A stretch of 64,000 nucleotides of DNA from NCBI GenBank assembly GCA_021018815.1, contig JAITYX010000040.1, positions 4,456,501-4,520,500 of the forward strand, written 5' to 3'. Made by a program: the position numbers and the translations under genes. Position 1 is the first letter of the stretch; every line of letters begins with the position of its first letter. A model generated the notes under the pieces. It was not told where the DNA came from. It saw only the letters and a list, made by a program, of their open reading frames with translations, and ran no database searches. Positions 44,533 through 56,666 of the stretch are shown one piece after another. The stretch is from Talinum fruticosum. Taxonomy: Eukaryota; Streptophyta; Magnoliopsida; Caryophyllales; Talinaceae.

Positions 44533-45872
44533 GAGTGTCATCCTCGTGACACAGCCCAATGAAGTATGGGATACATTGGTCAAGACCTATGAAGCAACCA
44601 GCCAGGTAAAGCGAGCCAAAGTCGGTCGGTTTCTTCACAAGTACGAGCTGTTCGTAATGGAGCCCGAGGAAAACATCACTCGGATGGACATTCGGTTTAG
44701 TGAGATTGTCAATAGTCTCAAATCTCTGGGTAGAAAGATATCTCACAAAGAAGTTGTTAGAAATATTCTAAGAGTCAACCAAAGAGAATATGGGGTCCCA
44801 AGGTGACAACAATCGAATAAGCTCAAGATCTTTCCAAACTAAAACCGGATGAACTTATTGGGAAGCTACTTACTCATGAGTTGCATGTAAACGAAGAGGA
44901 AGCGGACGTCGGCACCAAAGGGAACATTGCACTTAAGGCCTCGAAGAGAGACGACAAATTCGAGCTCCTCAAATTTTGAAGAGGATCTCATAACACTCAT
45001 TACCCAAGGCTTCAAAAAGATGATGAAGTATAAAAAGTGGCAAAAGTGGCCAAAGTAGGCGTTCCACAAGAAAGACAAGAAATTTAAATACTCATCCTCT
45101 TCCAGTTTGTTTTTAACTAAGAACTCAGGTTGTTTTGAGTGTGGCAGCAAGGAGCACATAGTCAAGGACTGTCCAAAGAGAGAGAAGGATAGAAAGAAGA
45201 AAAAGGCTACGGTGCCTACCTAGAGCCATGATGACTCGACTAAATATGATGTTTCGATGACTCAAAGTGTCCGATGGCACGATGCATGCACTCGAAGCTG
45301 GATCCGAGTCGAATGTGATGATTAAGATGCTGAGGAAACAAACCCTTAGGAGGTAATTAACTATTTCCTCAAGTTTTCCAAACTTGATCTTGCTAGATAT
45401 GTGTGGACTTTTGAAGAAAAGTCCAATGCTAACTCTTTTGAGTTCAAAGAGCAACTAGAGTCTCGTACTACTAAGAGTACTATTTTGAAAAAGGAGTTAG
45501 AAAAAGGTCTCAAGTGTGTCTCATTTCGAAAAGAAGGTCTTGGTTATAATGTTGAAGAGGAATCTAATTCCTATTCCAGTCTTTTTAAAACTAATTCAAC
45601 AATTGTTCGGTTCGAGTAAGGTCGAGCATGGTCTTACTCATTCACGAGAAAAGCGACCGAGCTTAGACCTATTTTCATGAAAAAGCCTTCTCAACCTATT
45701 TACAAAAGAAAAGGTTTTCAAAGAAAAGAGACACAAACTCGGTTTTCTAGGGCAGTCTTAGATTCGGATCAAGCCCCAAATTATTCAAATCTGGGTTCCC
45801 AAAAGTGCTCTTCTTCGAAAAGGACCACAAGTAAAGACTAGTACTAGGTTTGTAAGAGGAAGTGAGAAGGGT
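44533..45872 (+). pseudogene. gag: gag of element C, C-terminal part
   Basis: It continues from 39110: EVWDTLVKTYEATSQVKRAKV, HKYELFVMEPEENITRM and SLKSLGRKISHKEVVRNI are in frame from 44546 to 44806. Then LKPDELIGKLLTHELH near 44845, a basic MMKYKKWQKW stretch, and an intact zinc knuckle CFECGSKEHIVKDC (45131-45172), the only CX2CX4HX4C intact in this copia family here. The coiled-coil region (45401-45619) is shortened. The TAG at 45873-45875 follows SEKG. Confidence 0.75.
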
Positions 45873-45875
45873 TAG

Positions 45876-46694
45876 TTTATTTCTCTTTTGCAGGAGACAT
45901 AGAAACGAAAAGGTCACTGCTACTTAAACAAGTGGATGTTAACGCCATATGTCCGGAGATTCAAGACTCTTCTTTGACAACCCAGTAATAGGAATCAAAT
46001 GGGTTTCCAAGAACAAGTCTGGATGAGGGAGGTTTGGTAGTCGAAATAAGGCTTCATTAGTTGCTCAGGGATATAACTAAGAAAAGGGAATTGATTGTGG
46101 GGAAACCATTGCACTTGTTGCTAAGATTTAGGCAATCATAATTCTCTACATTTGCATCTAACATGAATATTAGATTTATCAAATGGATGTGAAATATGCA
46201 TCTCTTAATGGTTATATTCAAGAATAAGTTTATGTTGAGAAAGCCCTTGGATTTGAAAACTCTCAATTTCTAAATCATGTTTTTAAGTTGCAAAAGGCTT
46301 TCTATGGTCTAAAACAAGCTCCCAGAGCTTGGCATGAAAGACAGAGAATTTTCTTGGATGAAAATCATTTCAAAAGAGGTCTTATTAACAAAAATCGTTT
46401 CATAAAAACCAAGGGTAATGACTTTCTTATCATTTAGATCTATGTTGATGATATTATATTTGGAGCTACTAATGAGACTTTATGCTAAGAGTTTTGAGTT
46501 AATGAGACATGAATTCAAAATGAGTATGATGGCAGAACTTAATTTCTTCCTTGGATTGCAAATCAAGCAAGAAAATGATAGCATCTATGTTCATCAATTA
46601 AAATACACCAAGGAGTTGTTGAAGAAGTACAAGCTACATGATATGAAGTATGCAGCAACACACGGGAGTAGTAATACAAAACTGGACTCGGATG
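45876..46694 (+). pseudogene. pol: pol remnant of element C: PR start fused to RT
   Basis: The PR motif is decayed (HCYLNKWM at ~45918). At ~45978 the sequence jumps to the start of RT (NPVIGIKWVSKNKSG), so the rest of PR, the whole integrase and the linker, about 2 kb, are gone. RT blocks: IKWMDVKYASLNGY near 46180, KAFYGLKQAPRAWHER at ~46300 and YVDD at 46441-46452, preceded by an in-frame TAG. MSMMAELNFFLGLQIKQ follows. It is cut at 46694 by element E. Confidence 0.8.
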
Positions 46695-47681
46695 TGAAGG
46701 TTTACTCTTGGAGAGGTTAAGTCACCCTAGAGGAGGGGCAAATAGGGTGATAGAAGATTTTTCGAAATATCAAACAATTTTGCACAAATCAGAAACAAAA
46801 ACTAATTCCGAGTCTAAATTGGATTCGAAATTTAAAACACTAAAAATACGTGATACCCTCCTGGGGCATAAAACCACAGACAGTGCTAATCCAAGCAGCA
46901 AGTTAAATCCACTAATTAAATCCTCAATTACAAAGGACTGACAATAACCAGAATTGCTACCTTGGATAAGTCCTTTAAAAGTTTTCCTAGACTCGAAGTT
47001 CCCTTATCTCGATCTAGTACTTCCCGACTAAGTTAACCCTTAAAGGGTAGTCAAGGGACTTACAAAGAAACTAGAAAGAGTGTGAGTGATTACAAAACTT
47101 TCTTTACAACTCAAAAAGTAAGAGATTATAGATTAGGAGTTGAAAGCTAAAGATTGATTATGAGTAGAATGTGTACAGTTCCAACAATCTCCAAGTCTTA
47201 TGGATTGGCTTCTATTTATAAGCAACAAGGCAGCATGACCGTTGAAGCCCATTCTGGATTAGTGAGCTTCAACAGCCATTATAATGACTAGTTTGAGTCA
47301 CTCGAAAAAGATCCGTTAAGATGTGAACGTTGTGTAGTGATCCTTGGTGTAAAAGATGGTCCAACCATTTGGTGGTGATTGAAATCTTGGGTGGAAACAA
47401 CCATTAGACTCAAAGCTGCAGTTTTCAGCTTTGAAAACAAACAACCCTAAACACGGTGTTTGAGCCATGTCCAAAAATGGTTAATTTCTGTCTATTGGTG
47501 GTTAACGGCTAGAAACTAGCTACTTTTGTATTTCAAAAGTAGATTAGGCTTGTTTAATCAACCTACAAAAGCAAATCAAAGTGGTACTCAAAGTAAAAAA
47601 ATATATTGGTTCTAGATTAGGCAAAGATAATAATTAGTTCAAAGTAATTAAGCACTTAATTATCTTCAGCCCGAGTCTTCA
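46695..47681 (-). repeat. 3' LTR of element E, with an internal U3 deletion
   Basis: It starts TGAAGGTTTACTC and ends GAGTCTTCA (plus-strand view). At 987 bp it is ~530 bp shorter than the other LTRs. The jump is at ~47665 (TAATTATCTTC/AGCCCGAGTC), removing most of U3 upstream of TATA. The TATA-like box is kept at 47214-47220. Confidence 0.8.
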
Positions 47682-47692
47682 ATCTCCCCTTT
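47682..47692 (-). other. Polypurine tract (element E)
   Basis: ATCTCCCCTTT, the complement of AAAGGGGAGAT, adjoins the LTR; GACGAAAGGCTATTCC follows. Confidence 0.75.
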
Positions 47693-48068
47693 GACGAAAG
47701 GCTATTCCATACATAAGATAGAAACTATTTAGTTTAGAGAGTTACGTTTTCATAGAGAATTGATGAAAGCACGAGTATTTATCGAGTAAGAAAAATGATG
47801 ATGAACATTTGTAAAGTGCGACTTAGAGCAAAACATAACTCATAACATGTTTATTGAAGTAATCGGAGAAGACATGTTAAAGAGTAATGTTATAATATCA
47901 TAGCAAAGATAAAATATATACTCGAAACAGATTATGCTCGAAATAAGATATTAATGATGAAATTAGCTTATTTTATTCATTGTAAGAAAAATTTGTACAA
48001 GAACAAAACAAAGTAAGTAAACTAAAAAAACATTTATTTTTCTATCTTCTTTCCCCATGCATTTCAGG
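47693..48068 (-). other. 3' non-coding region of element E
   Basis: No gene. The second purine-rich motif (complement of CCCCATGCATTTC) is at 48041-48068. Confidence 0.5.
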
Positions 48069-49609
48069 AAATTTAACAAGATGAGGGAGGAAAGAACAAG
48101 TAAGTACATCATATGTTGGACAAAAAATAAAACAAGGAAAACAAAGAAAATATGTGTTTGAAATCCGGAGGGAAGGGTACTGCGGCGTGAGGTTGAAGAA
48201 CGAGTTGTGTGCCTATGGCTATATGGTTTAGTGGAAGTAGTTGGGCGAGGTGGTTACGGAATGGCTACATTTGGAAGTGCGAAATCCTGGTTCTATGAAC
48301 CAAAGGCATATCGTCCTCTTCTTCTTCTTCTTCTTCCTCAAAGATTGCTGCTTGGTTGAGACTCTAAGGCAGGAGATCACCTCAAGTTCTTTGTTGTCCC
48401 GGTCCTCAAGCTGAGTAGCTCCTTCCACTTTTTTTAGTCTTCTTCTCCTCCTTTCAGCCTCTCCTTCTTCTTCTTCTTCATCTTCATCTTCTTCGAGTTG
48501 GACTTATAACTAGCTGGAGGACTCCTTAGATTTTCAAAGTATTTTGAGTCCTTAGGCTAAGATGTTTGATTACGTTGTTCCTTTATGACCTCCTTCAGCT
48601 CAAAAATTAGATTTTGACTCTCCTTGAGCTGAGTCCGAGCATGGCTTTGCATCCGAGTTAGAGTTAGGATGTAAGCCCGGAAAGTGTTTAGAGTTGCTTT
48701 AAACACTAAAACAAGAGAAGTAAGTTTGTTGGCCACCTTCCCAAGAAGCTAGACAAAAGTGGTAGGTAGAGAAGTAGAAGGTCCAATAGTTTGATGTGGG
48801 GCCTTTAGAGTTACTTGAGTCCGAGGTGGAGGACCGGGGTGGTAACTCGGATGAGTAAACCTAGACAACGGACTTGATTTCCTGGTATCCTAGACCCGGA
48901 AGTTCACTCCTGCCAAGATAAACGGCAAGCTCAAAGACAGATTGAGGGTCGAAGGAAGAGGGACCTAAAGCCGAGTAGTAACGAGTAATGAGAAGAGCTC
49001 CGAAAGGATATGGAGTCTTCTTAGAATCGGAAAGAACAGAGGCTATCTACTCGAAGATGTAAGGGAAGAGGTCTACTTTGTACCCCTCGAGAATATCATA
49101 AAGAACATTTAAAACTTTGGAGTTGGGGTTCTCTTTAAACGGGTAGTAGGAGAAGAGAGTCCTTCTCAAAATGAAATATAGAAGCGTAGCTTCGAGGTCT
49201 TCCGAGTCATAGAAATGTTCTTTCCGGACTTAGGAGGCTCTTTAGCGTATTTACTAAAGAAATCGTCAGCGATTTCATTGAAAGGAATTAGATTGGAATT
49301 GAGAAATATGGACTTCACATCGAGAAGTCTATGAAGTATAACGAGATTAAATCGAACAGTCTTACCTTGAACGACAGAGGAAGTGATGTTGTCGCTGACA
49401 AACATGTTTTGAGGATGTGTTTCAACCAAGAGAAGGAGGTTTTTGGACAAAACTTGTTGTCCGTAATGAAGTGTTAGGCAACGTTGTTCTTTGAGTCTTT
49501 TGAGGCACGCTCTTTGCCTTTGCCTTGGATAGCCTCAAGCACGAGTGGACTTGGTTACGGCGTTCTTGGTGCTCGAGCCCTTTTCTACGGTAGATCGTCT
49601 CTTAAGCAT
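48069..49609 (-). pseudogene. ORF3 of element E (broken)
   Basis: The start codon at 49609 gives MLKRRST. It then loses frame. The core has decayed, but FLNSNLIPFNEIADDFFSKYAKEPPKSGKN (about 49310-49220) matches SNPIPFTEVIDDFFEKYAKEFP of Z. Downstream there is a helical Gln/Glu region near 48600 and a very acidic tract from (GAA/GAG)n near 48480-48440, then a lysine run near 48320. The C-terminal boundary is uncertain. Confidence 0.6.
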
Positions 49610-50181
49610 GGTTAGAGAGTAGAGATTGTTTAAGAGAAACGAGAGAAAGAGTAGAGAACACGAAACCTTGAGAATTAGGGAAAGAATGTGATTGAGTGAC
49701 CTTTGAGAGCAAAAAGAGCGAGAGAGTAAGCAATAAAGTGGGTAAAATAGAAGAAAGAAAGTGAAGCGGTGCTATTTAGAACGAGAAAAAGGCTTCCAAC
49801 CGACTTTTTAACTCAATTATCAAGCAACGCTTATCGGACAGATTGAGTCTTCCTGTGCTATAACGGCTAGTTTTCCGATCCGCTTTCTTCCAACGGCTAG
49901 TTTCTGCTGATTGTTCTCGTCACAAAGAGAGAGAGAAGAAAGAGTTTCCTAAAACATTTCTAAGATTCTCCATTTATCTAGAGATGATCTCAAAATTTTG
50001 ATGTCCGTTTTGCTTATATTCTAAGTCTAACTTAGTAAGGTGTCCGAGTGACTCAAAACACACTAAAAAAATTTATAACTCATAGCTTAGTCTCATTCGA
50101 ATTCAACTTATCCATTTGTTATCTACTCAAAGCATGTAACAATTAAGAATAATAGAATACTTCAAGTAATAACTCACACAA
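49610..50181 (-). promoter_or_regulatory. pol-ORF3 spacer of element E
   Basis: It contains CTAAATAGCACC (minus, ~49780) at the place of the internal TATA box, and two copies of AACTAGCCGTT (minus, 49873-49917). No GTAAG donor is evident. Confidence 0.45.
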
Positions 50182-53100
50182 CCATGCATTTAACATGCCA
50201 AGTTCATTCCTAATAAAGAAAAACTGATCTTCACTCATAGGCTTAGTGAAAATATCAACTAATTAAAATTTTATAGGAATAATCTCAAGTTCAATATCAC
50301 CTTTCTCATAATGGTCTCTCGGAAAATGATACCTCACCTCAATGTGCTTTGTCTTTCGAGTGCCAAACTAGATTCTTAGTGATGGTTATTGCACTTTGGT
50401 TGTCAAACTTGATTGGAATAGATGTGAATGATAGACCAATATCCTTCAAGTGTTGTTTGATCAAGAGAATCTGAGCACGAGTAAATTCCAACTATAATGT
50501 ACTCAGCCTCATCGGTTGATAGAATAACTGAGTTTCTTTGATCTGTCAAGAGATAAGTAATTAAACTAGAAATTTGCATGCTCATGATTTTCTCTTTCTA
50601 TCAAACTCGTATCTAGCGTAATCAGCATTTGTATATCTAGTGAGAGTCAATTCCGAGTCCTTTGAAAACCATATACCAAGATTCCGAGTCCCTATAAAAT
50701 ATCTAAAGATTCTCTTCACCGTAGTGAGATGTGATTCATTAGTATTAGCTTAAAATCTTGCACAAAGGTAGTCATTAAACATGATATATGGCCTACTAGA
50801 TGTGAGATAATGTAGAGATCCAATCATATCTCTGTAGAGTTTATAATCTACAACTTTACCTTTATCATTTGAGTCTAGTTTTAAACTATTACTCATTGGT
50901 GTTCGCTGCATGCTTCACATCTTGTAGTTTGTATTTCTTCAATAACTCCTTAGTGTAAAATGATTGATGGACATAGATTCAATCCTTTTCTTGCTTGATT
51001 TGCAGACCAAGGAAGAAATTGAGTTCTCTCAGCATGCTCATTTGGAACCCCGAGTCTCATCAACTTAGAAAACTCTCGACATAGAGTTTCATTAGTAGCT
51101 CCAAAAATAATATCATCAACATAGGTCCGAATGATAAGAAAATCACTCCCCTTGGTTTTTATGAAAAGAGTTTTGTCAATCTGACCTCTTTTGAAATCAT
51201 TTTCAACCAAGAAATTGCTTAGTCTATCATACCAAGCTATGGGAGCTTATTTAAGACCATATAAAGCCTTATGCGATTTGAAAATATGATTTGGAAATTA
51301 TGAGTTGTCAAATCTAGGCGGTTGCTCAACATAAACTTCTTCTTCAATATAACCATTGAGAAATGCACATTTGACATTCATTCCATAAAGCTTGATGTTC
51401 ATGCTAGATGTAAATGCTAAGAGAGTTATGATTCCCTCAATCCTAGCAACAGGTGCAAAGGTTTCCCCACAATTAATTCCCTCTTCTTGGTTATACCCCT
51501 ACGTAAATAATCTGGCCTTGTTTCTAACTACCAACCCTTCCTCATCAAGTTTGTTCTTGAGAACTCATTTGGTTCCTATTACTAGATGGTTAGAAGGTCA
51601 TTTGGTCGAGTCCAAACTTTGTTTCTTTTAGATTGATTTAACTCTTCTTGTATGGTCTCTACCCATTAAGGTTCGAGTTGAGGTTTCTAGTATATTTTTA
51701 GGTTCGAGTTAATGATATGAATGCTGAAAATGCACATAGATTTTGCAAAGAAGAACAAGTTCTTACCCCCACTATTGATATTAGAAAGTATGTTCTCAGG
51801 TGGGTGACTAGTTGCATATTTGAAAGCTCTACCTGTCCTCCGGTTTACTAAGTTTATTAGTTGAATAGGATGATCTTCGGTTTATTGCTCTTGCTGACTC
51901 TATGTATTGGATTGTTCTTCGATATTCGAGCTGGCTCTTGATTTTGTTTATTATGAGTTAGAGCATTCTGAGTTGGCTTATTCCTAGTTGCCTCATCATG
52001 AGTTGTCTTAGTTCTTCTATTTTGACTCTTTTTGAGCTCAACTTCAGCAATGTCATCTTCATCTCTCTTAAGCTTAAGATCTAAGAAGGTAGATTCACTT
52101 ATCTTGCCAAGACCAATCTCATTAAAGCCAATGTGGATACTTTCTTCCACTTTGTTAGTCCTTTTGTTGAAGATTCTATAAGCTTTACTATGAGATGAGT
52201 AATCTAGAAATAGACCATCATCCGATCTAGCATAAAACTTAGTCGAGATGTTCCTCACCATTATTATGTACAAAACATTTACATCTGAATGGTCTAAAGT
52301 AGGAAATGTTGGGCATCTTTCGCTTATACAGCTCATAGGGTGTCTTCTTCAAGATGGGTCTCATGAGGCCTCTGTTAAGTGTATAATTTACTTGTGTTGA
52401 CTGCCTCAACCCGAAATAGTAAGGTAGATCATTTGCAATCATCATGGTCCTTCCTATTTCATCAAGAGTTCTGTTCTTTCTCTCCACTACTCCATTATAT
52501 GGAGGAGTTCTTAGTGTAGAGAAGTTGTTGGAGATGCCATTTTTGTCACAAAATCTACAAATTTTGAGTAATTGAACTCCATTCCATAGTCAATTTGAAT
52601 TCTTCTAATTTGAGTATCGGACTCCACTTGAGTTTTCCTTCAGATCTTGGTGAACTCTTTAAAGGCTTCATTCCTGTTCCTCGGAAAACACACCTTGGTA
52701 AATCGTGAATAATCATCAACAATAACAAGCACATATGATTTACCTCCTAAGCTTTTCACAGGAATTTCACTACATAAATCCATATGAACCAATTCAAGCA
52801 CTTTTGACATAGATATAGTATTGAGTGGTTTTAAGGATGATCTAACCTACTTTCCTTCTGTGCATGCTTCACATATTTTATCTTTCTTAAATACACAGTT
52901 AGGTAAAATAACCAATCCATGAGATGCAAGTTTCTTGATAATGTGCATGCTAATATGACCTAGTCTATGATGCCATGTCTATGAATCATCATGGAAAGAT
53001 ACTTTTAAGCAAGGTAAATTCTAACTAAAGTCTAAAAGCGAGAATAATATAAGTGTTACCTAACCTAAGACTTGAGAGCTTTGTCTCTCTAGTGACTCGC

Positions 53101-53409
53101 ATCATAAATGTAGCAGTTGGTCCGAGTAAACCTTACCTTTTGGCCTTTGTCACATAGTTGAGATATGCTAAGGATATTGTACTTGAGGCCTTTGACACGA
53201 TAGACTAGACTGACTAAGTTATTTCCTTGACCAATCTTGCCAATCCCAACTATCTTGCCTTTATTGTTATATCCAAATGTGACTTTTCTTCCCTTCATGT
53301 CTTCTAACTGTGAGAAGAGTTTTAAATCTCTAGATATGTGACGTAAGCAACCATCTGTTTAAGTACCGGTGACCCTTCCGCTTCGAGTCACCTACAACAC
53401 AAAAACAAA
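50182..53409 (-). pseudogene. pol: pol of element E (broken)
   Basis: Right to left: the PR motif is decayed (RYLNRW near 53370). SQLCDKGQKVRFTRTNCYIYDASH (53160-53090) precedes the pre-integrase zinc domain near 52950-52850. The integrase core spans ~52800-52430, with QIDYGMEF (second Asp kept) and MERKNRTLDEIGRT (Glu kept at ~52480). A C-terminal linker with KTPYELYKRK and YSSHSKAYRIFNKRTNKVEESIH follows. RT: KALYGLK-AP-AWYD near 51250, YVDD at 51123-51112, then RNase H to ~50182, where the usual stop after GMLNA reads through to a later one. Stops and frameshifts are spread throughout. Confidence 0.8.
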
Positions 53410-53412
53410 CTA

Positions 53413-54699
53413 ACCCTTCTCACATCCTCTTACAAACCTAGTAACTATCTTTACTCGTTGTCTTTCTCCGAGGAAGACCACTTTTGTGAACCCGGAATTG
53501 AATAATTTTGGGTTTGGTCCGATTCTTAGTCTTCCTTCTAGAAAACTTAGTCTGTGTCTCTTTTCAGTTAAAATCTTTTCCTTTGTAAACAGGTGGAGAA
53601 GGTTTTTCCTGTAAACTGGTCCGGGCTCAGTCCTCTTTTCATGTGAGTGAATGGGACCATGCTAAGCCTTCCTGAACTTTACAGCTTACGGAATCGGTTT
53701 TGAAAAGACTTGAATAGGAATTAGATTCTTCTTCGACATTGTAACCAAGGCACTCTTTTCTAAAAGAGACACACTGAGAACCAAGTAAAAGATCAAGGTT
53801 TTTCTTACCTTGAGTGAGTTTTAAAACTAGCTCTTGAGACTCATTGAGCTTCCTTTTTCGGATGCTCATTCTCTATTCGAGGCACCCGGACTCGGTCTCA
53901 TTTTCTTGAGCATTGGTCTCAAGTACTTTCATATTTTGTCTCAAGTTTTCTAACTCATTTTTTAAAACATTACTCTCAGCAGTAAGAGACTCAAGTTGTT
54001 CTTTAAAATCGAAGAGTTAGAATTTGACTTTTCTTCCAAAGTAAAAACATATCTAGCTAGATCGACTTTGGAAAACATAACAATGTATTCGATTACCTCT
54101 TGAAGATTGTTTCCTAAATATCCGAGTCATCACTATTTGACTCATATTTAGTTTCTCGATCTATCGAGTCCATTGGACACTTTGAATCATCTTTCATCAT
54201 CCTCGGATGAGTCATCTTTTTTTCTTTCTTCTTCTTTGGACAGTCCTTGCCAATGTGCTCCTTGCTGCCACACTAAAAGCAGCCAGAGTTCTTAGTTAAA
54301 GACAATTTAGAAGGGGATGAGTATTTACCTTTCTTGTCCTTCTTGTCTTTCTTATAAAACTCTTCGTTTTGCCACTTTTTGTTCTTTATCATCTGTTTGA
54401 AGCGTCGGGAAATGAGTCCAACGGGATATTCTTTAGTGTCTAAGGAGCTCGGACTTTGTCGATCGCTTTCGAGGCCTTCAGTGCAATGTTCTTTTTGGTG
54501 CTGACCCTTGCATCTTTTTCCTCTAGGTGCAGCTGATGAGTAAGTAAATTCCCAATGAGCTCATTTGGCTTCAGTTGAGAAAGATTTTGAGCCTCTTCAA
54601 TTGTTGCGACCTTAGGACCCCATCTTCTCTTTGGTGGACTTCTCATTATTTTCTTGACCATCTCTTCATAGGAGATCTCTCTACCAAGAGATTTGAGAT
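53413..54699 (-). pseudogene. gag: gag of element E, C-terminal part
   Basis: In sense order: FNLKSLGREISYEEMVKKIM (after the F insertion at 54700), LKPNELIGNLLTHQLHLEEKDA, basic stretch, a zinc knuckle with a stop in place of the third residue (54285-54240), coiled coil at 53990-53740, SIRKRKLNESQELVLKLTQG (53869-53820). It ends at the TAG at 53412-53410. The N-terminal part is outside the window. Confidence 0.75.
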
Positions 54700-56218
54700 T
54701 GAAGGTTTGCTCTTGGAGAGACTTAGTCACCCTAGAAGGGGGTGAATAGGGTGATGAGGAAATTTGAACAAAGACTTGAAGATTAAAAAATCTAAACCGA
54801 CTTTGAAACAGATCCGAGTCTAGATTGGACTCGGAAAATACATGGAAACCCTCCTGGGGCAGAAAACCACGGTCAGTGCTAATCCAAGCACCAAGTCAAA
54901 TCCACTATTTTGAATCCATAAAATACACTAGAAAGACTCAATCAGAATTCCTCCATTAGACAATTCCATATAAGATTTCCTAGACTCAAAAATTCCCTTA
55001 TCTAATCTAGTACTTCCTAACCGAGGTAACCTTTACAGTTAGGGACAACTAAGCTGAGTTAACCCTTACAGCTCAGTCAAAGGATCTTACTCGAAAGTAA
55101 GAATAAGTGTTTGTGACTCATTACAAGACCTTACAACTCGGAAAGATGTTAAGTACGAGTTGGAGTGGTAAGTAGAAGATTGAATATGAATACAAAGACT
55201 TTAGCTTAAGCTTGTATATGTATAATGGTTTCAACAATCTTCAAGTCTTGAAACTTGGCGTTTGTTTATAGGTGATCAAGCGGATTAGCTGTTGTGACTA
55301 TCTTCGGATTAGAAGTCCTTTGTGACCGTTGCAATGGTTTTTCCGAGTGACTCGGAAAATATCCGTTGAGGTGTGAACGTTGGGCAACGACTCTTGACTC
55401 CTTTGGATGTCCCAATCCACTCGTGGTATCCGAAAAGTAAGGTGGAAACCACCGTTGAGCTTGGTGTTGCAGATTTTTAGTTTTGGAAACATATAACCCC
55501 GACATAGTGTCCGGGCCTTGGTCGAAGTAGAAAAGCCTTGTCTGCTCGGTGATCGACAGCTTGAAGTCGGTTACTTTTGTATTTCAAAAATAAGATAACC
55601 TTATTTGGATAACCTACAAAAGTAAATCAATTTTGGTTGTCAAAGTATCAAATACTTCGGTCCAAGATTAGACGCAGATAATAATTTAATTAATATAATT
55701 AAGTGTCTAATTATCTAAGTCCTGAAAGAGTGAAATTTTCTAAATCTAATATTGATTATATTCAAATTCCATCCGAGTCAGTCTAGAGGTAAAACAAGTT
55801 TGATAAAGAATATCAAAGTAAGAATACTTGATCTAGACAAGCACAGTCCAAACAAAACATGCTGACTTAGAAGGATGAATTAACACTCGTAATTCAATCA
55901 AACTTAGAATACAAAGTCGGACATGAGTTTATACACTTTAGAGCAAATGGTTGAACATGCGATAAGTTCGAGTGTTGTCTCGAGTGACTCGGAACAATGT
56001 GTGAAAAGATAAGCAAGAGTATGCTTTCTAAGTCGGTTAGAATCAAGTGAAAACATATGCAATAGTTTTTACAACACTTAGAAAAGATTATATATCACTC
56101 GGAAAGATTTCTAAAGCACCTTAGAATGACTTGTAATCAAAACGTACAAGAGATGAAGTCTCGTACCTGATTCCTTGATGGTACTCGGAATGATATACCC
56201 GCAAAGTCCGATTCTTCA
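54700..56218 (-). repeat. 3' LTR of element F
   Basis: It runs from TGAAGGTTTGCTCTTGG to GATTCTTCA on the plus strand, 1519 bp. It matches 63776-64000 over the visible part, with scattered differences including CTTAGTC/CTAAGTC and a ~20-bp segment present only at 63910. A weak TATA-like box (TATAAAC, minus) is at 55264-55270. Confidence 0.9.
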
Positions 56219-56231
56219 ATCTCCCCTTTTT
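56219..56231 (-). other. Polypurine tract (element F)
   Basis: ATCTCCCCTTTTT, the complement of AAAAAGGGGAGAT, adjoins the LTR. Confidence 0.85.
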
Positions 56232-56666
56232 GATGAAAGGCATTCCATACTTAGATAGAAACTTTGTTAGTGATATAGATTTGATTTTCATTCTTTCTTA
56301 AGAAATAAGTGAGAGAGACGAAAAGAAGCTTAGTGATATAAGAGATATAAACTTAGATTCTATCGGAGCAAGTACGCTTAGATTGCATTAGTGCTCAAAA
56401 CTGAAGCATGAGAGCAATGATGAACTTAGTTGATGAATCGAGAGAAAAAAAATTACTGAGCAAGAAATTGAAACTCATAAATAGTTAAAACTGAAACTTC
56501 ATTAATATTCACAATAAGTATGTACACAAAAGAGGGCGAGAGAAACTCCCCTAAACAAGACAACAAATTTCTAGATATTCTCCCCCGCCTTGCATCAAAA
56601 ATAAAAAGAGGAAGAATGTATCAAGAGAATATAACTTTGTATGTCCGGAAAAAAAAATTTAAAAAT
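56232..56666 (-). other. 3' non-coding region of element F
   Basis: AT-rich, no gene. The second purine-rich motif (complement of TATTCTCCCCCGCCTTGCAT) is at 56577-56598. The conserved block AACTCCCCTAAACAAGAC is near 56545. Confidence 0.55.

Larger units (their letters stand above)
38759..46694 (+). mobile_element. Element C: internal region of a copia element, interrupted by D and cut by E
   Basis: PBS, gag part 1 (38818-39110), element D, gag part 2 (44533-45872), a fused PR-RT remnant (45876-46694), then element E inside RT/RNase H. No RNase H end, ORF3 or 3' LTR of C lies in the window. Confidence 0.8.
46695..54699 (-). mobile_element. Element E: copia element, minus strand, 5' end cut by F
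   Basis: In its own sense (right to left): gag (partial, 54699-53413), pol, ORF3 and the 3' LTR (47681-46695). It lies inside C's RT. The flank next to the LTR is GGATG; the other flank and 5' LTR are outside the window beyond element F. It has more decay than F. Confidence 0.8.
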
